64,000 bases of DNA, taken from NCBI GenBank assembly GCA_964390055.1, contig CAYMGQ010000004.1, positions 1-64,000 of the forward strand, in the 5' to 3' direction. The notes beneath the pieces are model-generated. The model did not search any database. It had not been told where the DNA came from and saw nothing but the letters and a program-made list of their open reading frames with translations. Positions 18,273-27,266 of the stretch are shown here, in pieces. The translations under genes were made by a program, and so were the position numbers. Each line of letters begins with the position of its first letter. Positions within the stretch are counted from its first letter, which is position 1. Origin of the DNA: CAYMGQ01 sp964390055 (GTDB taxonomy: Bacteria; Bacillota; Clostridia; Peptostreptococcales; Natronincolaceae).

Positions 18273-19085
18273 CTAATCCTCCTCCAATCCTTCCTCTAGC
18301 ACCTTGTTCCAAGGCATTATTTTGTTTTCTATATAATTAATAACCTTTAAAACTCCTATGCTCAAGACCACAATAACTAAAATTGTGGCAAAAACCCTGT
18401 CGGTTGCAAAAGACCGCCTAACCCTCATCATATAAACCCCTAAGCCCTTTTTTCCACCGACCCATTCCCCAACTACTGCCCCCATAATACTGTAGGTCCC
18501 TGAAATTTTAAGTCCTGCAAAAAAATTTGCTAGGCTAGCTGGTAGCTTAACAATTTTATAGATGTCCAGAGGTTTTGCCCCCATAGACACTAGTAAATTC
18601 AACAAATCTCTATCCACTGAAGCTAAACCTTCTAATAAACTAATTGTTATGGGGAAAAAACATACCAAAACAACGATAGCTATTTTTGGCAGGTAACCAA
18701 AACCAAACCACATAGCAAATAGGGGAGCTAGGGTAATAATTGGGACCGTCTGTGATGTTATAATTAGGGGGTAAAGGACCCGTCTTACTATAGGAAACAT
18801 ATCCATAGAAATAGCTATAAGTACAGCCATTAACATAGCTATTCCAAAGCCAATAAGGGAAGCAAATAATGTTGCCAGTATATGGGCCTTCATTAGCCAC
18901 ATAGTATTTACCAAGGCCATTAAAACCATAGTTGGCGCTGGTAAAACAAAGGCTTCCACCCAGCCTAATCTTACAACAGCCTCCCAAAGGAGCACAAAGG
19001 TAAAAATAAAGGCTAGGGGTAGGATATCAACCCTAAAGGCTCTGGGGTCAGTAAAATATTTATCTGTACTTATAAGTTTTTTCAT
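18273..19085 (-). CDS. ABC transporter permease (thiamine precursor uptake)
   Basis: A 270-residue BPD_transp_1 permease with about six membrane helices from residue 22 on. The cytoplasmic EAA-type loop (LVSMGAKPLDIYKIVKLPASL) is near residue 165. It belongs to the SsuC/TauC/ThiX group. The start overlaps the end of the upstream thiamine-binding protein gene by 26 bases, and the binding-protein gene begins 3 bases after its stop, so all are in one operon. Confidence 0.9.
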   Translation of the reverse strand: MKKLISTDKYFTDPRAFRVDILPLAFIFTFVLLWEAVVRLGWVEAFVLPAPTMVLMALVNTMWLMKAHILATLFASLIGFGIAMLMAVLIAISMDMFPIVRRVLYPLIITSQTVPIITLAPLFAMWFGFGYLPKIAIVVLVCFFPITISLLEGLASVDRDLLNLLVSMGAKPLDIYKIVKLPASLANFFAGLKISGTYSIMGAVVGEWVGGKKGLGVYMMRVRRSFATDRVFATILVIVVLSIGVLKVINYIENKIMPWNKVLEEGLEED

Positions 19086-19347
19086 CCATTGTCACACCCT
19101 CTGGCTTGTAATCAATCTTGACTACGGATACTACCCTGCTAGCCCCTTCTTCTATACAGAGCTCTTGGGATTCTTTCACTATTTCTAAAAGTTCTTCTAA
19201 GTTTCCCTCTATGGTAGTCTCCATTGGCCCAACTTCATACTTTAAACCTGTTTTATCTATCATTTCTATTATTTTATCTACAAGAGGATATATTTTTTCC
19301 TCTGGAACAGAGGGCAATACCTGCAAACTTAAATTGGCATTAACCAT
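19060..19347 (-). CDS. MTH1187/YqgV-family thiamine-binding protein
   Basis: A 95-residue ferredoxin-fold protein (PF01910 type) with the family pattern LSLQVLPSVPEEKIYPLVDKII at the start and GPMETTIEGNLEELLEIV in the middle. Members bind thiamine or pyrimidine precursors. It is the first gene after the TPP riboswitch and its terminator, and the operon also ends with a YkoF-like protein of similar fold. Confidence 0.88.
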   Translation of the reverse strand: MVNANLSLQVLPSVPEEKIYPLVDKIIEMIDKTGLKYEVGPMETTIEGNLEELLEIVKESQELCIEEGASRVVSVVKIDYKPEGVTMDEKTYKYR

Positions 19348-19381
19348 ATCAATCCCTCCTTTCTTTAAAATAAAAACAATA

Positions 19382-19416
19382 AACCCTTTAGCCTGAAATT
19401 AAAAGCTAAAGGGTTT
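19382..19416 (-). terminator. Switchable terminator of the TPP riboswitch
   Basis: ACCCTTTAGC/GCTAAAGGGT hairpin followed on the minus strand by TTATTGTTTTTATTTT. It sits between the TPP aptamer and the first structural gene. Confidence 0.9.
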
Positions 19417-19449
19417 TCTTTTTAAATCATCTTAAGAAAATCATTTCCT

Positions 19450-19553
19450 CTAATAAGATTCTTTTCCCTACGCTAGTATTACCCAGGTCAGGTGCAATGG
19501 GTCGGAACGCAAACCAGTCCCCTCTCAGCCAGGTTACCCCAGCTCCCCCTATT
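19450..19553 (-). ncRNA. TPP riboswitch (thi-box)
   Basis: The minus strand contains the conserved aptamer elements in order: GGGGTAACCTGGCTGAGA, GACCCATTGCACCTGACCTGGGTAATAC and CAGCGTAGGGAA-like AGCGTAGGGAA. It precedes the thiamine-precursor transport operon and is followed by a terminator, so TPP is expected to switch the operon off. Confidence 0.97.
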
Positions 19554-19566
19554 CAATTATATGTTA

Positions 19567-19594
19567 ATTATATCCAACTAATTTTAAAAGTCAA
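19567..19594 (-). promoter_or_regulatory. Promoter of the TPP-regulated operon
   Basis: Minus strand TTGACT (19589-19594), 16-base spacer, TATAAT (19567-19572), just upstream of the aptamer. Confidence 0.75.
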
Positions 19595-19796
19595 GTTAAT
19601 TTATCCTCTTATTATCTATAAATACTTTAATCTTCAACATTAGCTTCAATTAAGCAAGTTGTAAATTTCAAGCCTTTCCCCTTAAAGTTAAGGGGTAACT
19701 TTCAAAGTCGAAAGCTATTTTAGATGTCTAACTTCCATCTTGAAATAATGACCATAATTTCCGGCAAACTGATTGAAGCCTCTATAAGTAAATACT
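19595..19796. other. Spacer between potD and the TPP promoter
   Basis: Holds two small hairpins (CCCCTTA/TAAGGGG near 19677-19695 and CTTTC/GAAAG near 19707-19723) without clear T runs. They may end the potD transcript. Nothing else was recognised. Confidence 0.35.
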
Positions 19797-20861
19797 TTAC
19801 ATTTTGAATTCCAAATAAATATGGTCATATTCCTCTAATACATCCTCCACATTAATATAAAAACTCGTATTTTCAACTACTTCATCTGGTAAATTTAACA
19901 TTACATTGTTCTTGAAATCCTCCGATAAATATTCCTCTGCTCCCTTATTGGGACTAGTAAACTTAGTTATTTCTGCAATCCTGGCAGAAATTTCTGGATC
20001 CATAATAAAGTTTAAAAACTTATATGTTTCCTCTTTATTAGGTGCATCCTTAGACATTACAAAGCAGTCAATATATATGGGCATCCCCTCGCTAGGAAAA
20101 ACGGCCTGTAAGCTTTCGTCTGCTGCTTGTCCCTTAACCGCCTGGTTTGAGTACATAAAGCCGGCTACGGCCTCACCACTTACCAGGGAGTCCTCAGGAG
20201 TATTGGTTTCAAATCTCATTATATTATCTCTCAATTCAAATAGTTTTTCCCTAGCTTGGGCCACTTTCTGGGGATCTGTCTCGTTATATTCATAGCCCAA
20301 AGTTTTTAAAACAAGACCTATTATTTCAACCCCCCAGTCAATAACCACAATATTATCCTTTAATTCCTCCTGCCACAAATCCTTATATCCTTTGATGGGT
20401 TCTGCCCCCAATGCTTCAACCCCCTCTGGATTAACAAGTAAAAAGGATGTTGATATGGCATAGGGAATTGAAAAATCATCTCCCTCATCATAATAATTCC
20501 CTTGGTATACAGGGTTTATATTTACATAGTTTGGTAAGCTCTCTTTGTCAAGGCTCTCTAGATATTCATTCTGCCTTAAAATATCCACCATATAATCTGT
20601 TACTACGGCTAAATCATACTGGCCAGGATTAGTCTCTAGTAATGACTGCATATCCTCATTGGATGTAACTTCCTTGTAGTTAACCTTAATTCCAGTTTCA
20701 CTTTCAAATTCTTCAATTATTTCCCGAGGAATAAAATCCCCACCCCAGGTCATTAGATTAACCTGTCCTGATTTATCTCCTTCTCCACATCCTGCTAAAG
20801 CAAGTATCAAAATACCACATAATAGAATTGATAAAAATTTCTTCCCACTTGATTTTAACAT
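19797..20861 (-). CDS. potD: Spermidine/putrescine ABC transporter binding lipoprotein
   Basis: A 354-residue exported lipoprotein with lipobox ALAGC (Cys near residue 25). The start of the mature chain, VNLMTWGGDFIPREIIEEFESETGIKVNY, and the AVVTDYMVDIL and YSNQAVKGQ segments match PotD. It delivers polyamines to PotB/PotC. It is the last gene of a potA-potB-potC-potD operon and is preceded by GGGAGG. Confidence 0.92.
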   Translation of the reverse strand: MLKSSGKKFLSILLCGILILALAGCGEGDKSGQVNLMTWGGDFIPREIIEEFESETGIKVNYKEVTSNEDMQSLLETNPGQYDLAVVTDYMVDILRQNEYLESLDKESLPNYVNINPVYQGNYYDEGDDFSIPYAISTSFLLVNPEGVEALGAEPIKGYKDLWQEELKDNIVVIDWGVEIIGLVLKTLGYEYNETDPQKVAQAREKLFELRDNIMRFETNTPEDSLVSGEAVAGFMYSNQAVKGQAADESLQAVFPSEGMPIYIDCFVMSKDAPNKEETYKFLNFIMDPEISARIAEITKFTSPNKGAEEYLSEDFKNNVMLNLPDEVVENTSFYINVEDVLEEYDHIYLEFKM

Positions 20862-20901
20862 TTTTCTCCTCCCTTTCCTTTACACTTATAAATCCTTCCC
20901 C

Positions 20902-21698
20902 CTACTTACCAGTTACTCTTTCCTTAAACTTTTTTGTATTAATAAATTGGCCTAGACCAATTATAAAGAAAGTCCCAACTAAAATCAAAGTACACAGGGC
21001 ATTAATTTTGGGTGTAACTCCTACCCTCATCATTGAAAAAATATGAACTGGCAAAGTTGTGGAAGTAGGTCCAGACATATATGTCGATATAATCACATCG
21101 TCCAAGGACATGGCTATGGCCAATAGCGATGCTGTTATTATAGAGGGTGTTACCAGGGGAATTATTATAGTTTTAATAATTTGTCCCCATGTGGCCCCAA
21201 GGTCCCTGGCAGCCTCTATAATAGTCCTATCAATCTCCTCTAGCCTTATTTGTACCATTATAAATATATAGGGCACACAAAATAAGGAATGGGATAGTAC
21301 CAAGGTTAGGAGGCCAAAGGGTAACTTTAAGCCAGTAAAAAAAATCAAAAGAGAAATACCTAGGGCAACCTCTGGCACCAGCAGGGGTAAAAGCATTACT
21401 CCCCTTATAGCCTTTTTCATTCTTTTGCCTACTGATAGGGAAATAATAGCCGTAGCAGTACCCAAAATCCCTGACAATATTGATGTTAGCAATGCGGCCT
21501 GGATGCTTGTCTTAAAAGCCTGCCCTATAACCCCATCCCTAAATAATTCCCTATACCAATCCAAAGTAAAACCTGCCCACTGGGCAGTAGAAGAACTTTT
21601 ATTAAAGGAATATAGGACTACACTAAGTACGGGTAGGTATAAGAGTACAAAAAAAGACCTAGATATATTTCCCCAAATTTTTTTGATTTATCTCCCAT
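20902..21698 (-). CDS. potC: Spermidine/putrescine ABC transporter permease, frameshifted near its start
   Basis: The ATG at 21698 overlaps the potB stop (TAATG) and has a perfect AAGGAGG in front. Reading from it breaks after five codons at a run of seven A's (21678-21684). With eight A's the frame continues MGDKSKKIWGNISRSFFVLL and runs into the intact remainder, giving about 265 residues, the normal PotC length, with its first membrane helix and the YSFNKSS segment. The intact downstream frame has no plausible start except a TTG at 21564 inside the conserved region. The EAA loop (ARDLGATWGQIIKTIIIP) is intact. Sequencing error, real mutation or polymerase slippage are all possible. Confidence 0.85.
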
Positions 21699-22543
21699 TA
21701 AAACAGCCCCTCCTTATTATCCCTAGTCACAAAATTATACAAGGCTAACACTAGTAAAACTAATATTATCATCCCAATAGAGAATGCTGCTGCAAGGGGC
21801 TTGTTTCTGCCCTTTGTTACCTGAGTATTTATTAAGTTTCCCAGAAATATAGTTTTACCTCCCCCTAGTAAATCCGATATGAAAAACAGGCCTAAGGCTG
21901 GAATAAAAACCAGGGTAAATCCCCCGGCAATACCTGGTATTGTTAGAGGAATAGTTACATTTAAAAAAGTCTGCAAGCTATTTGCTCCCAAGTCGTAAGA
22001 GGCCTGAAGTAAGGTTTTATCAAGCTTATCGACAGAGTTATAGAGGGTGATAATCATAAAGGGTATTAGCATATAAGCTGTACCAATTAAAGATGTGCTA
22101 AATTTATACATCATATTAATGGGCCTGTTAATGATATTTAGTTTCATCAATATATTGTTTATTATACCAGCATTGCCTAATAATATAATCCAACCGTAGG
22201 TCCTAAGCAAACTAGATATCCAAAAGGGAAGCATTATAAGACCTATAGCCAAAGCCTTCCTTTTCGAGTCTAGACTAGCGGTGAAATAGGCCACTGGATA
22301 ACCCACCAGTAAGGTGACTATACCCGTTAAACCTGCAAGTAAAAGAGAATTTGCAAAAACTTTTATATATATGGGATCAAAAAACCTCTTGTAATTATCC
22401 AGTGTGAATTTAAATACTATATTTCCTAGATTATCTCTGGATAAAAAACTCAGTATCAAAACAAAAATAAGAGGTATGCCTACTAAAAGCCCCACCCAAA
22501 TTAGAATTGGTATTGCTGGTGCATTTCTCCTAATATTTTTCAT
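21698..22543 (-). CDS. potB: Spermidine/putrescine ABC transporter permease
   Basis: About 281 residues with six membrane helices. The signature N-terminal region (LSFLSRDNLGNIVFKFTLDNYKRF) and the EAA loop ASYDLGANSLQTFLNVTIPL near residue 185 match PotB. The stop codon overlaps the potC start. It forms the membrane channel with PotC, driven by PotA. Confidence 0.92.
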   Translation of the reverse strand: MKNIRRNAPAIPILIWVGLLVGIPLIFVLILSFLSRDNLGNIVFKFTLDNYKRFFDPIYIKVFANSLLLAGLTGIVTLLVGYPVAYFTASLDSKRKALAIGLIMLPFWISSLLRTYGWIILLGNAGIINNILMKLNIINRPINMMYKFSTSLIGTAYMLIPFMIITLYNSVDKLDKTLLQASYDLGANSLQTFLNVTIPLTIPGIAGGFTLVFIPALGLFFISDLLGGGKTIFLGNLINTQVTKGRNKPLAAAFSIGMIILVLLVLALYNFVTRDNKEGLF

Positions 22544-22559
22544 CAATGAAGATACCCTC

Positions 22560-23642
22560 CTATTCTAACGGTAGTAATATGGCCCCCGTATCCTCCCAGG
22601 ATACATAGATCTCATCTTCTATTTTGTAATCATTAGTATAACCCTGATATTTTATAAGGGTAATTATCTCTCCTCCAATATCTAGTTCAATTACAAGTTG
22701 GGCACCCCCATAATGGACGGATAATATTGTCCCCCTGATAGAATTGAAGGCCTGCCTCTTATTAATCGTCATCCTATCTTTATGGATAGCCAAAATAGCC
22801 ATTTGACCCGCCCTACTAGAACATTCTGCATTATTGGAACACCTTATATTGATAATATCTCCACCCAATCTAATTTTAGAATATTCATCACCCTTTTCAA
22901 TAATTTCAACCCTTATAATATTTCTGTCTCCTATAAAATCTGCAACAAAAAGGTTTTTGGGGTTATTATATACCTCCCTAGGACTGCCTATCTGCTGTAT
23001 TATGCCCCTGTCCATAACCGCAATCCGGTCTGACATATTTAGGGCCTCGTCTTGGTCATGGGTGACATAGACAAAAGTTGTTTTTGTCTGCCTTTGTATC
23101 TGAGTTAATTCTCTTTGCATATGTTTTCTTAATTTTAAATCTAGGGCACCTAGGGGTTCATCAAGAAGTAAAATGTCGGGTCTATTTATTAGTGCCCTGG
23201 CTATTGCAATCCTTTGTTTTTCCCCACCAGAGAGTTGGTTAGTCATCCTTTTCTCATATTCCCCCATCTGTACTAAATTCAATACCTCTCTAACCTGCTC
23301 CTCCAGCTCCTCTTCACCCATGGAAGCCTTAACCCTTGGCCCATAGGCAACATTATCATAGACATTTAAATGAGGAAACAAGGCGTAGTTTTGAAAAACT
23401 GTATTAACATTTCTTTTGTTGGGGGCTAGTTCTTTAATAGAAGATCCATTTAATAGGATATCCCCCGAATCTATGCCCTCAAGGCCAGCTATACACCGTA
23501 ATAGGGTGGTTTTTCCACAACCAGAGGGACCTAGTAGGGTTAGAAATTCCCCATCTTTTATATCAAAATTTATTCCCTTTAAAATGTGATCACTATCATA
23601 ATATTTATTTATATTTATTAAACTAAGTAATATCCTCTCCAT
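22560..23642 (-). CDS. potA: Spermidine/putrescine ABC transporter ATP-binding protein
   Basis: A 360-residue ATPase: Walker A GPSGCGKTT near residue 39, signature LSGGEKQR, Walker B ILLLDEPLGALD, H-loop THD, and a C-terminal TOBE-type regulatory domain from about residue 240. It energises polyamine uptake by PotBC. The start lies 20 bases inside the upstream small gene, preceded by AGGGGAAGG. Confidence 0.93.
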   Translation of the reverse strand: MERILLSLININKYYDSDHILKGINFDIKDGEFLTLLGPSGCGKTTLLRCIAGLEGIDSGDILLNGSSIKELAPNKRNVNTVFQNYALFPHLNVYDNVAYGPRVKASMGEEELEEQVREVLNLVQMGEYEKRMTNQLSGGEKQRIAIARALINRPDILLLDEPLGALDLKLRKHMQRELTQIQRQTKTTFVYVTHDQDEALNMSDRIAVMDRGIIQQIGSPREVYNNPKNLFVADFIGDRNIIRVEIIEKGDEYSKIRLGGDIINIRCSNNAECSSRAGQMAILAIHKDRMTINKRQAFNSIRGTILSVHYGGAQLVIELDIGGEIITLIKYQGYTNDYKIEDEIYVSWEDTGAILLPLE

Positions 23643-23952
23643 CTATGATTTCCTTCCCCTGCTTTCTAAGCCACAAATATTTATTCTTCAAAAAACTAAT
23701 ATATAATAAGACATTATACCATTTTGTAGCATTGCCACAATCAAATATTGCTTTTTCTCCCTTTTCAAGGATAAATTCTAATTCATTGCTCCTACACCAG
23801 TCAATTTTAAGGTAAATTCTATGCCTCCCAGGGGGGATTTCAAATTTCTTAGTCTCCCCATTTTTTATGTAGCCTAGGCAAACATCATCCACCATTATCC
23901 TATATTTTCTTAATCTATCATTATAATCAAGGGCCCTATTTATTTGAATCAC
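23623..23952 (-). CDS. Small conserved protein of unknown function upstream of potA
   Basis: A 109-residue protein with an all-beta look: YRIMVDDVCLGYIKNGETKKFEIPPGRHRIYLKIDWCRSN resembles PEGA-like or carbohydrate-binding-fold sequences with a conserved IDWCRSN core. A hydrophobic helix lies near residues 80-90 (NVLLYISFL). It overlaps potA by 20 bases, so it is the first gene of the operon. Function not known; a link to polyamine transport is only by position. Confidence 0.7.
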   Translation of the reverse strand: MIQINRALDYNDRLRKYRIMVDDVCLGYIKNGETKKFEIPPGRHRIYLKIDWCRSNELEFILEKGEKAIFDCGNATKWYNVLLYISFLKNKYLWLRKQGKEIIDGEDIT

Positions 23953-24019
23953 TTTAAATACCCCTCCCCAATCTAAGATTTTCCTTCTATTATAACCTAT
24001 TTCTTTGAAAGGGGGAATC

Positions 24020-27000
24020 CTATCTCCTGCCTCTTCCGTTATATTGCAATAATGCCTCTATTTCATCAACTGGCATGGGCCTGTAATAATAGTAACCCTG
24101 GACATCATCGCACTTTTTTTGATGTAAAAATTCTAATTGATCTTTTGTTTCCACTCCCTCAGCTAGCACTCCAAGACCTAGGCTTTTAGCTAGGTTTATT
24201 ATAACCTGAACGATAGCCTGATCCTTCTCACTATTTTCTATGGCCTGTACAAATTGCATATCAATTTTAATCCTATCAATGGGCAGGGTTTTAAGCCGAC
24301 CTAGGGATGAGTAGGCAGTACCAAAATCATCAATAGAAATAGATACCCCTAATTTCTTTAACTTATGAAGGACATCCCTAGTATACCTCTCCTCTTCAAT
24401 AGCTATATTTTCTGTAATCTCTAATTCAAGGGACTGGGGGTTTAGGCCAGTTTCATTGAGGATATTTTTAAGATTCCTCACCATATTTGGGTTATTGAAT
24501 TGTAAAATAGATAAATTCACCGCTATACGGAGGGGAGGCAAGCCCTTGTCCTGCCAAACCCTTCCCTGCCTACTAGCTGTTTTTAATACCCAATCTCCTA
24601 TACTATTGATTAGGCCATTCTGTTCAGCCAAGGGAATAAATACACCTGGAGATATCATACCCATTTGGGGATGCTTCCAACGAAGCAATGCCTCTAAACC
24701 TATAATTTCACCAGTATTTAGGCTAATCTGGGGTTGATAATACAGGTCTAATTCATCCCTTTCTAATGCCCAATACAAATGTTTAGATAGTGTAATTTCT
24801 TCCTCCATCTCCATCTTCATTTGCTCAGTACAAAAAGCATACTGACTCTTACCTCTTAGTTTGGCCACCTGCAATGCCATTTCTGCATTTTTAACCAAAC
24901 TCTCTGTATCCCCCCCATCCTTTGGGAAGATTGCCACCCCCGCACTGCTACTAATGAAATATTCCCGTCCTAATAGGCGGGTTGGTTTTTGAAAAATCCC
25001 CATGGTGCCACTAACTACTCTCTCAATTTCTCTATCATTTTCGACATTATTAATCATCAATAAAAATTCATCCCCATCAAATCTTGCCAATAGGTCCCCA
25101 GGCCTTAAATTTTTCTTTAGATTATTTGCCACCTTTTCCAAGATAAGGTCTCCGGTACTATGGCCGGCGATATCATTGATTGCCTGGAAACTATCTAGAT
25201 TCATAAACATTAGACCAAATTTCCTTTTCGTTGACTTAGTAAACTCAACATTCTTTGCCAATTTATCTAGAAAATATTTTCGCTTTGGCAATCCTGTCAA
25301 ATAATCATAATAGGCCATTATTTCAATTTCCTTTTCAGCCTTAATTTTAATTAACCCATCAGCTAGTAAATTGGATAATATTTTTAACATTTCTACATGA
25401 TAATTTGTCCAAGTTTTAAAGCTTTTAACAGAGTCTAGGCCAATAAAGCCTAGCATTTTTTGACCCTCGCCAATAGGGATTACTAATACAGACTTATTTT
25501 CCTGCCTTCTTTGGGCCTCTTTTTCCATTTTTGCCTCACCGGGCAAACTATTTATATCCTTTATATTTATCAGTCTTTTGCTAGTTAATTCCTCTATCCA
25601 CCAGGGGTAGACAGCTAAGGGTAGGGTACTTCCCACCTGCATTTTGCCCTTAACTTCCCTATCTCGCCACTCATGGGCATAGGTCATGGTTTTACTATCG
25701 TGGTTAAATAAAAAGACATAGGTCCTATCTACTTTAAAAAATTCTCCTGTCTTAATTAACATATTATTTATTTTTTCATCAATAGTATTTTGACATACAT
25801 TTGCAAAGTCAAAGGATATTTCAGATATAATTTTTTGAAAATCTCTTTGATAGGTATTTTCCTTGAGCCTTTTTATATAAATGTTATTTACAATCATGCC
25901 TATCCAAAAAGCAATTAAAAACATACCCATCCTTATAATATAGTCAAATCTATCCATGGGGATGGGATCTTCTGGTGCATGGACCCATACTATTATTTGG
26001 GTAAGTATACTAACAAGGGTTACCAATATCAAGGGTAGCCGGGCATTAAAGACTAGGGCAATTATAATCAAAATCATAGGAAAAGCCCAGACTGTTATGC
26101 TAGCATATTGAACAAATCTCAAAGTAATAATAGGAATGCTAAGTAGGGTCGCCGTCATAGCTAAGAAATTCCTAATTTTTTTTCTTTTGATTAATTGAAG
26201 ACCCAAAATAATACAGCCAAATCCAAACAATATTATACTTGATATTAATGTCGCTTGTAAATTTTCCCTCCCTTTAATCATACTGGAAAGAAAATAGGAT
26301 AGGAAGGTTAGTAATCCTCCAGATAAAAATGCAAGTGCAAGATAGTAGTAAATCTTTTCTAAGGTTTCATGGGTTAGGATTGGTTCCTCGCCAATATCGA
26401 GTTTTTTATCCATCAAACTATAATGCCTCATTGAATAGTATATGGCCCCTATTGGAATTAAGGTAAAGATTGGAGCCATTTGGGGTAGGGCCCCCTTTAG
26501 TATAGAATTTAGTATAATATCTGTTAGGCTTCCCAGTATCAGTGCAAGTAATATAGAATTGAAGATAATAGTATTTTGCCTGTAATCTTTGCCTGAAGTT
26601 CTTTTTCTCTCCCTCCAAATAAGTCCTAAACATGCCAAGCTATAGCTTATATAATAGATATAGAAAAATATATCCCAACCATTGTTAACGGCTACATTAA
26701 TCCATCCATAATCACTCCTTAGGAGTCTATATTGGTGGATTGCCATTTTGCCATAAATTCCAAAAACTAGCATATTAATAAGCCCAGGAATGTGTAATAG
26801 GTAATATCCTGGGTTAGGTGTTTTATCATCCTTGGTCAAAATTAACAGGAAATGTAGTAAAAAACTATAGATAGAGGTCCACCCAAGGGCCGATACCCGC
26901 CGCCATAGGAGTGCATTCTCCATAGTTGACGCAGGATTTGCCATAGCAAATCCAAAGGCCCAGGTGGCTAGGGAAATATTTATGATAAAAAATAAACGAT

Positions 27001-27106
27001 TTAATTTTTTCCTGGGACTTTTGAAAATAGTATAAATTCCAAAAAATAAATAAATGGCAAAGGTCATAAAAAACAGTAAGGAAAACACTAAAGGTTTATA
27101 ATTCAT
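24020..27106 (-). CDS. Membrane GAF-GGDEF-EAL protein (c-di-GMP turnover)
   Basis: A 1028-residue membrane protein. The N-terminal eight-helix region resembles the histidine-kinase 7TM sensor; a second block of helices spans about 240-410. A GAF domain follows (about 430-580), then GGDEF (about 600-760) and EAL (about 770-1020). The GGDEF active-site motif is DGDEF, with an RPGD inhibitory site five residues upstream, so cyclase activity is uncertain. The EAL domain has the catalytic elements EALLRW, ELEITEN, DDFGTAYSS, KIDMQFV and EGVET, so phosphodiesterase activity is likely. A single-gene unit between the pot operon and ligA. Confidence 0.9.
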   Translation of the reverse strand: MNYKPLVFSLLFFMTFAIYLFFGIYTIFKSPRKKLNRLFFIINISLATWAFGFAMANPASTMENALLWRRVSALGWTSIYSFLLHFLLILTKDDKTPNPGYYLLHIPGLINMLVFGIYGKMAIHQYRLLRSDYGWINVAVNNGWDIFFYIYYISYSLACLGLIWRERKRTSGKDYRQNTIIFNSILLALILGSLTDIILNSILKGALPQMAPIFTLIPIGAIYYSMRHYSLMDKKLDIGEEPILTHETLEKIYYYLALAFLSGGLLTFLSYFLSSMIKGRENLQATLISSIILFGFGCIILGLQLIKRKKIRNFLAMTATLLSIPIITLRFVQYASITVWAFPMILIIIALVFNARLPLILVTLVSILTQIIVWVHAPEDPIPMDRFDYIIRMGMFLIAFWIGMIVNNIYIKRLKENTYQRDFQKIISEISFDFANVCQNTIDEKINNMLIKTGEFFKVDRTYVFLFNHDSKTMTYAHEWRDREVKGKMQVGSTLPLAVYPWWIEELTSKRLINIKDINSLPGEAKMEKEAQRRQENKSVLVIPIGEGQKMLGFIGLDSVKSFKTWTNYHVEMLKILSNLLADGLIKIKAEKEIEIMAYYDYLTGLPKRKYFLDKLAKNVEFTKSTKRKFGLMFMNLDSFQAINDIAGHSTGDLILEKVANNLKKNLRPGDLLARFDGDEFLLMINNVENDREIERVVSGTMGIFQKPTRLLGREYFISSSAGVAIFPKDGGDTESLVKNAEMALQVAKLRGKSQYAFCTEQMKMEMEEEITLSKHLYWALERDELDLYYQPQISLNTGEIIGLEALLRWKHPQMGMISPGVFIPLAEQNGLINSIGDWVLKTASRQGRVWQDKGLPPLRIAVNLSILQFNNPNMVRNLKNILNETGLNPQSLELEITENIAIEEERYTRDVLHKLKKLGVSISIDDFGTAYSSLGRLKTLPIDRIKIDMQFVQAIENSEKDQAIVQVIINLAKSLGLGVLAEGVETKDQLEFLHQKKCDDVQGYYYYRPMPVDEIEALLQYNGRGRR

Positions 27107-27223
27107 GAAACTTCCCCCTCAATTTTAATCCCAAGGAAATAACTCTTTTTAATGTTAATCTAAACCTTTTGTTAGATATTTACTTACCCATTTTACTTAG
27201 CTTTTAAAAGTTAAAGGACAAAA

Positions 27224-27241
27224 ATAGGGTGAAATCCCTAA
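27224..27241 (-). terminator. Probable terminator of ligA
   Basis: TAGGG/CCCTA hairpin followed on the minus strand by TTTTTGTCC, 26 bases past the ligA stop. Only a 5-bp stem. Confidence 0.55.
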
Positions 27242-27266
27242 AAGTTTCCCAGATATATTATTTTCC

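Noticed and set aside
20902..21564. potC starting at a TTG at 21564
   Set aside because: It would drop the first membrane helix and has no ribosome site, while the ATG at 21698 has a perfect one and overlaps potB.
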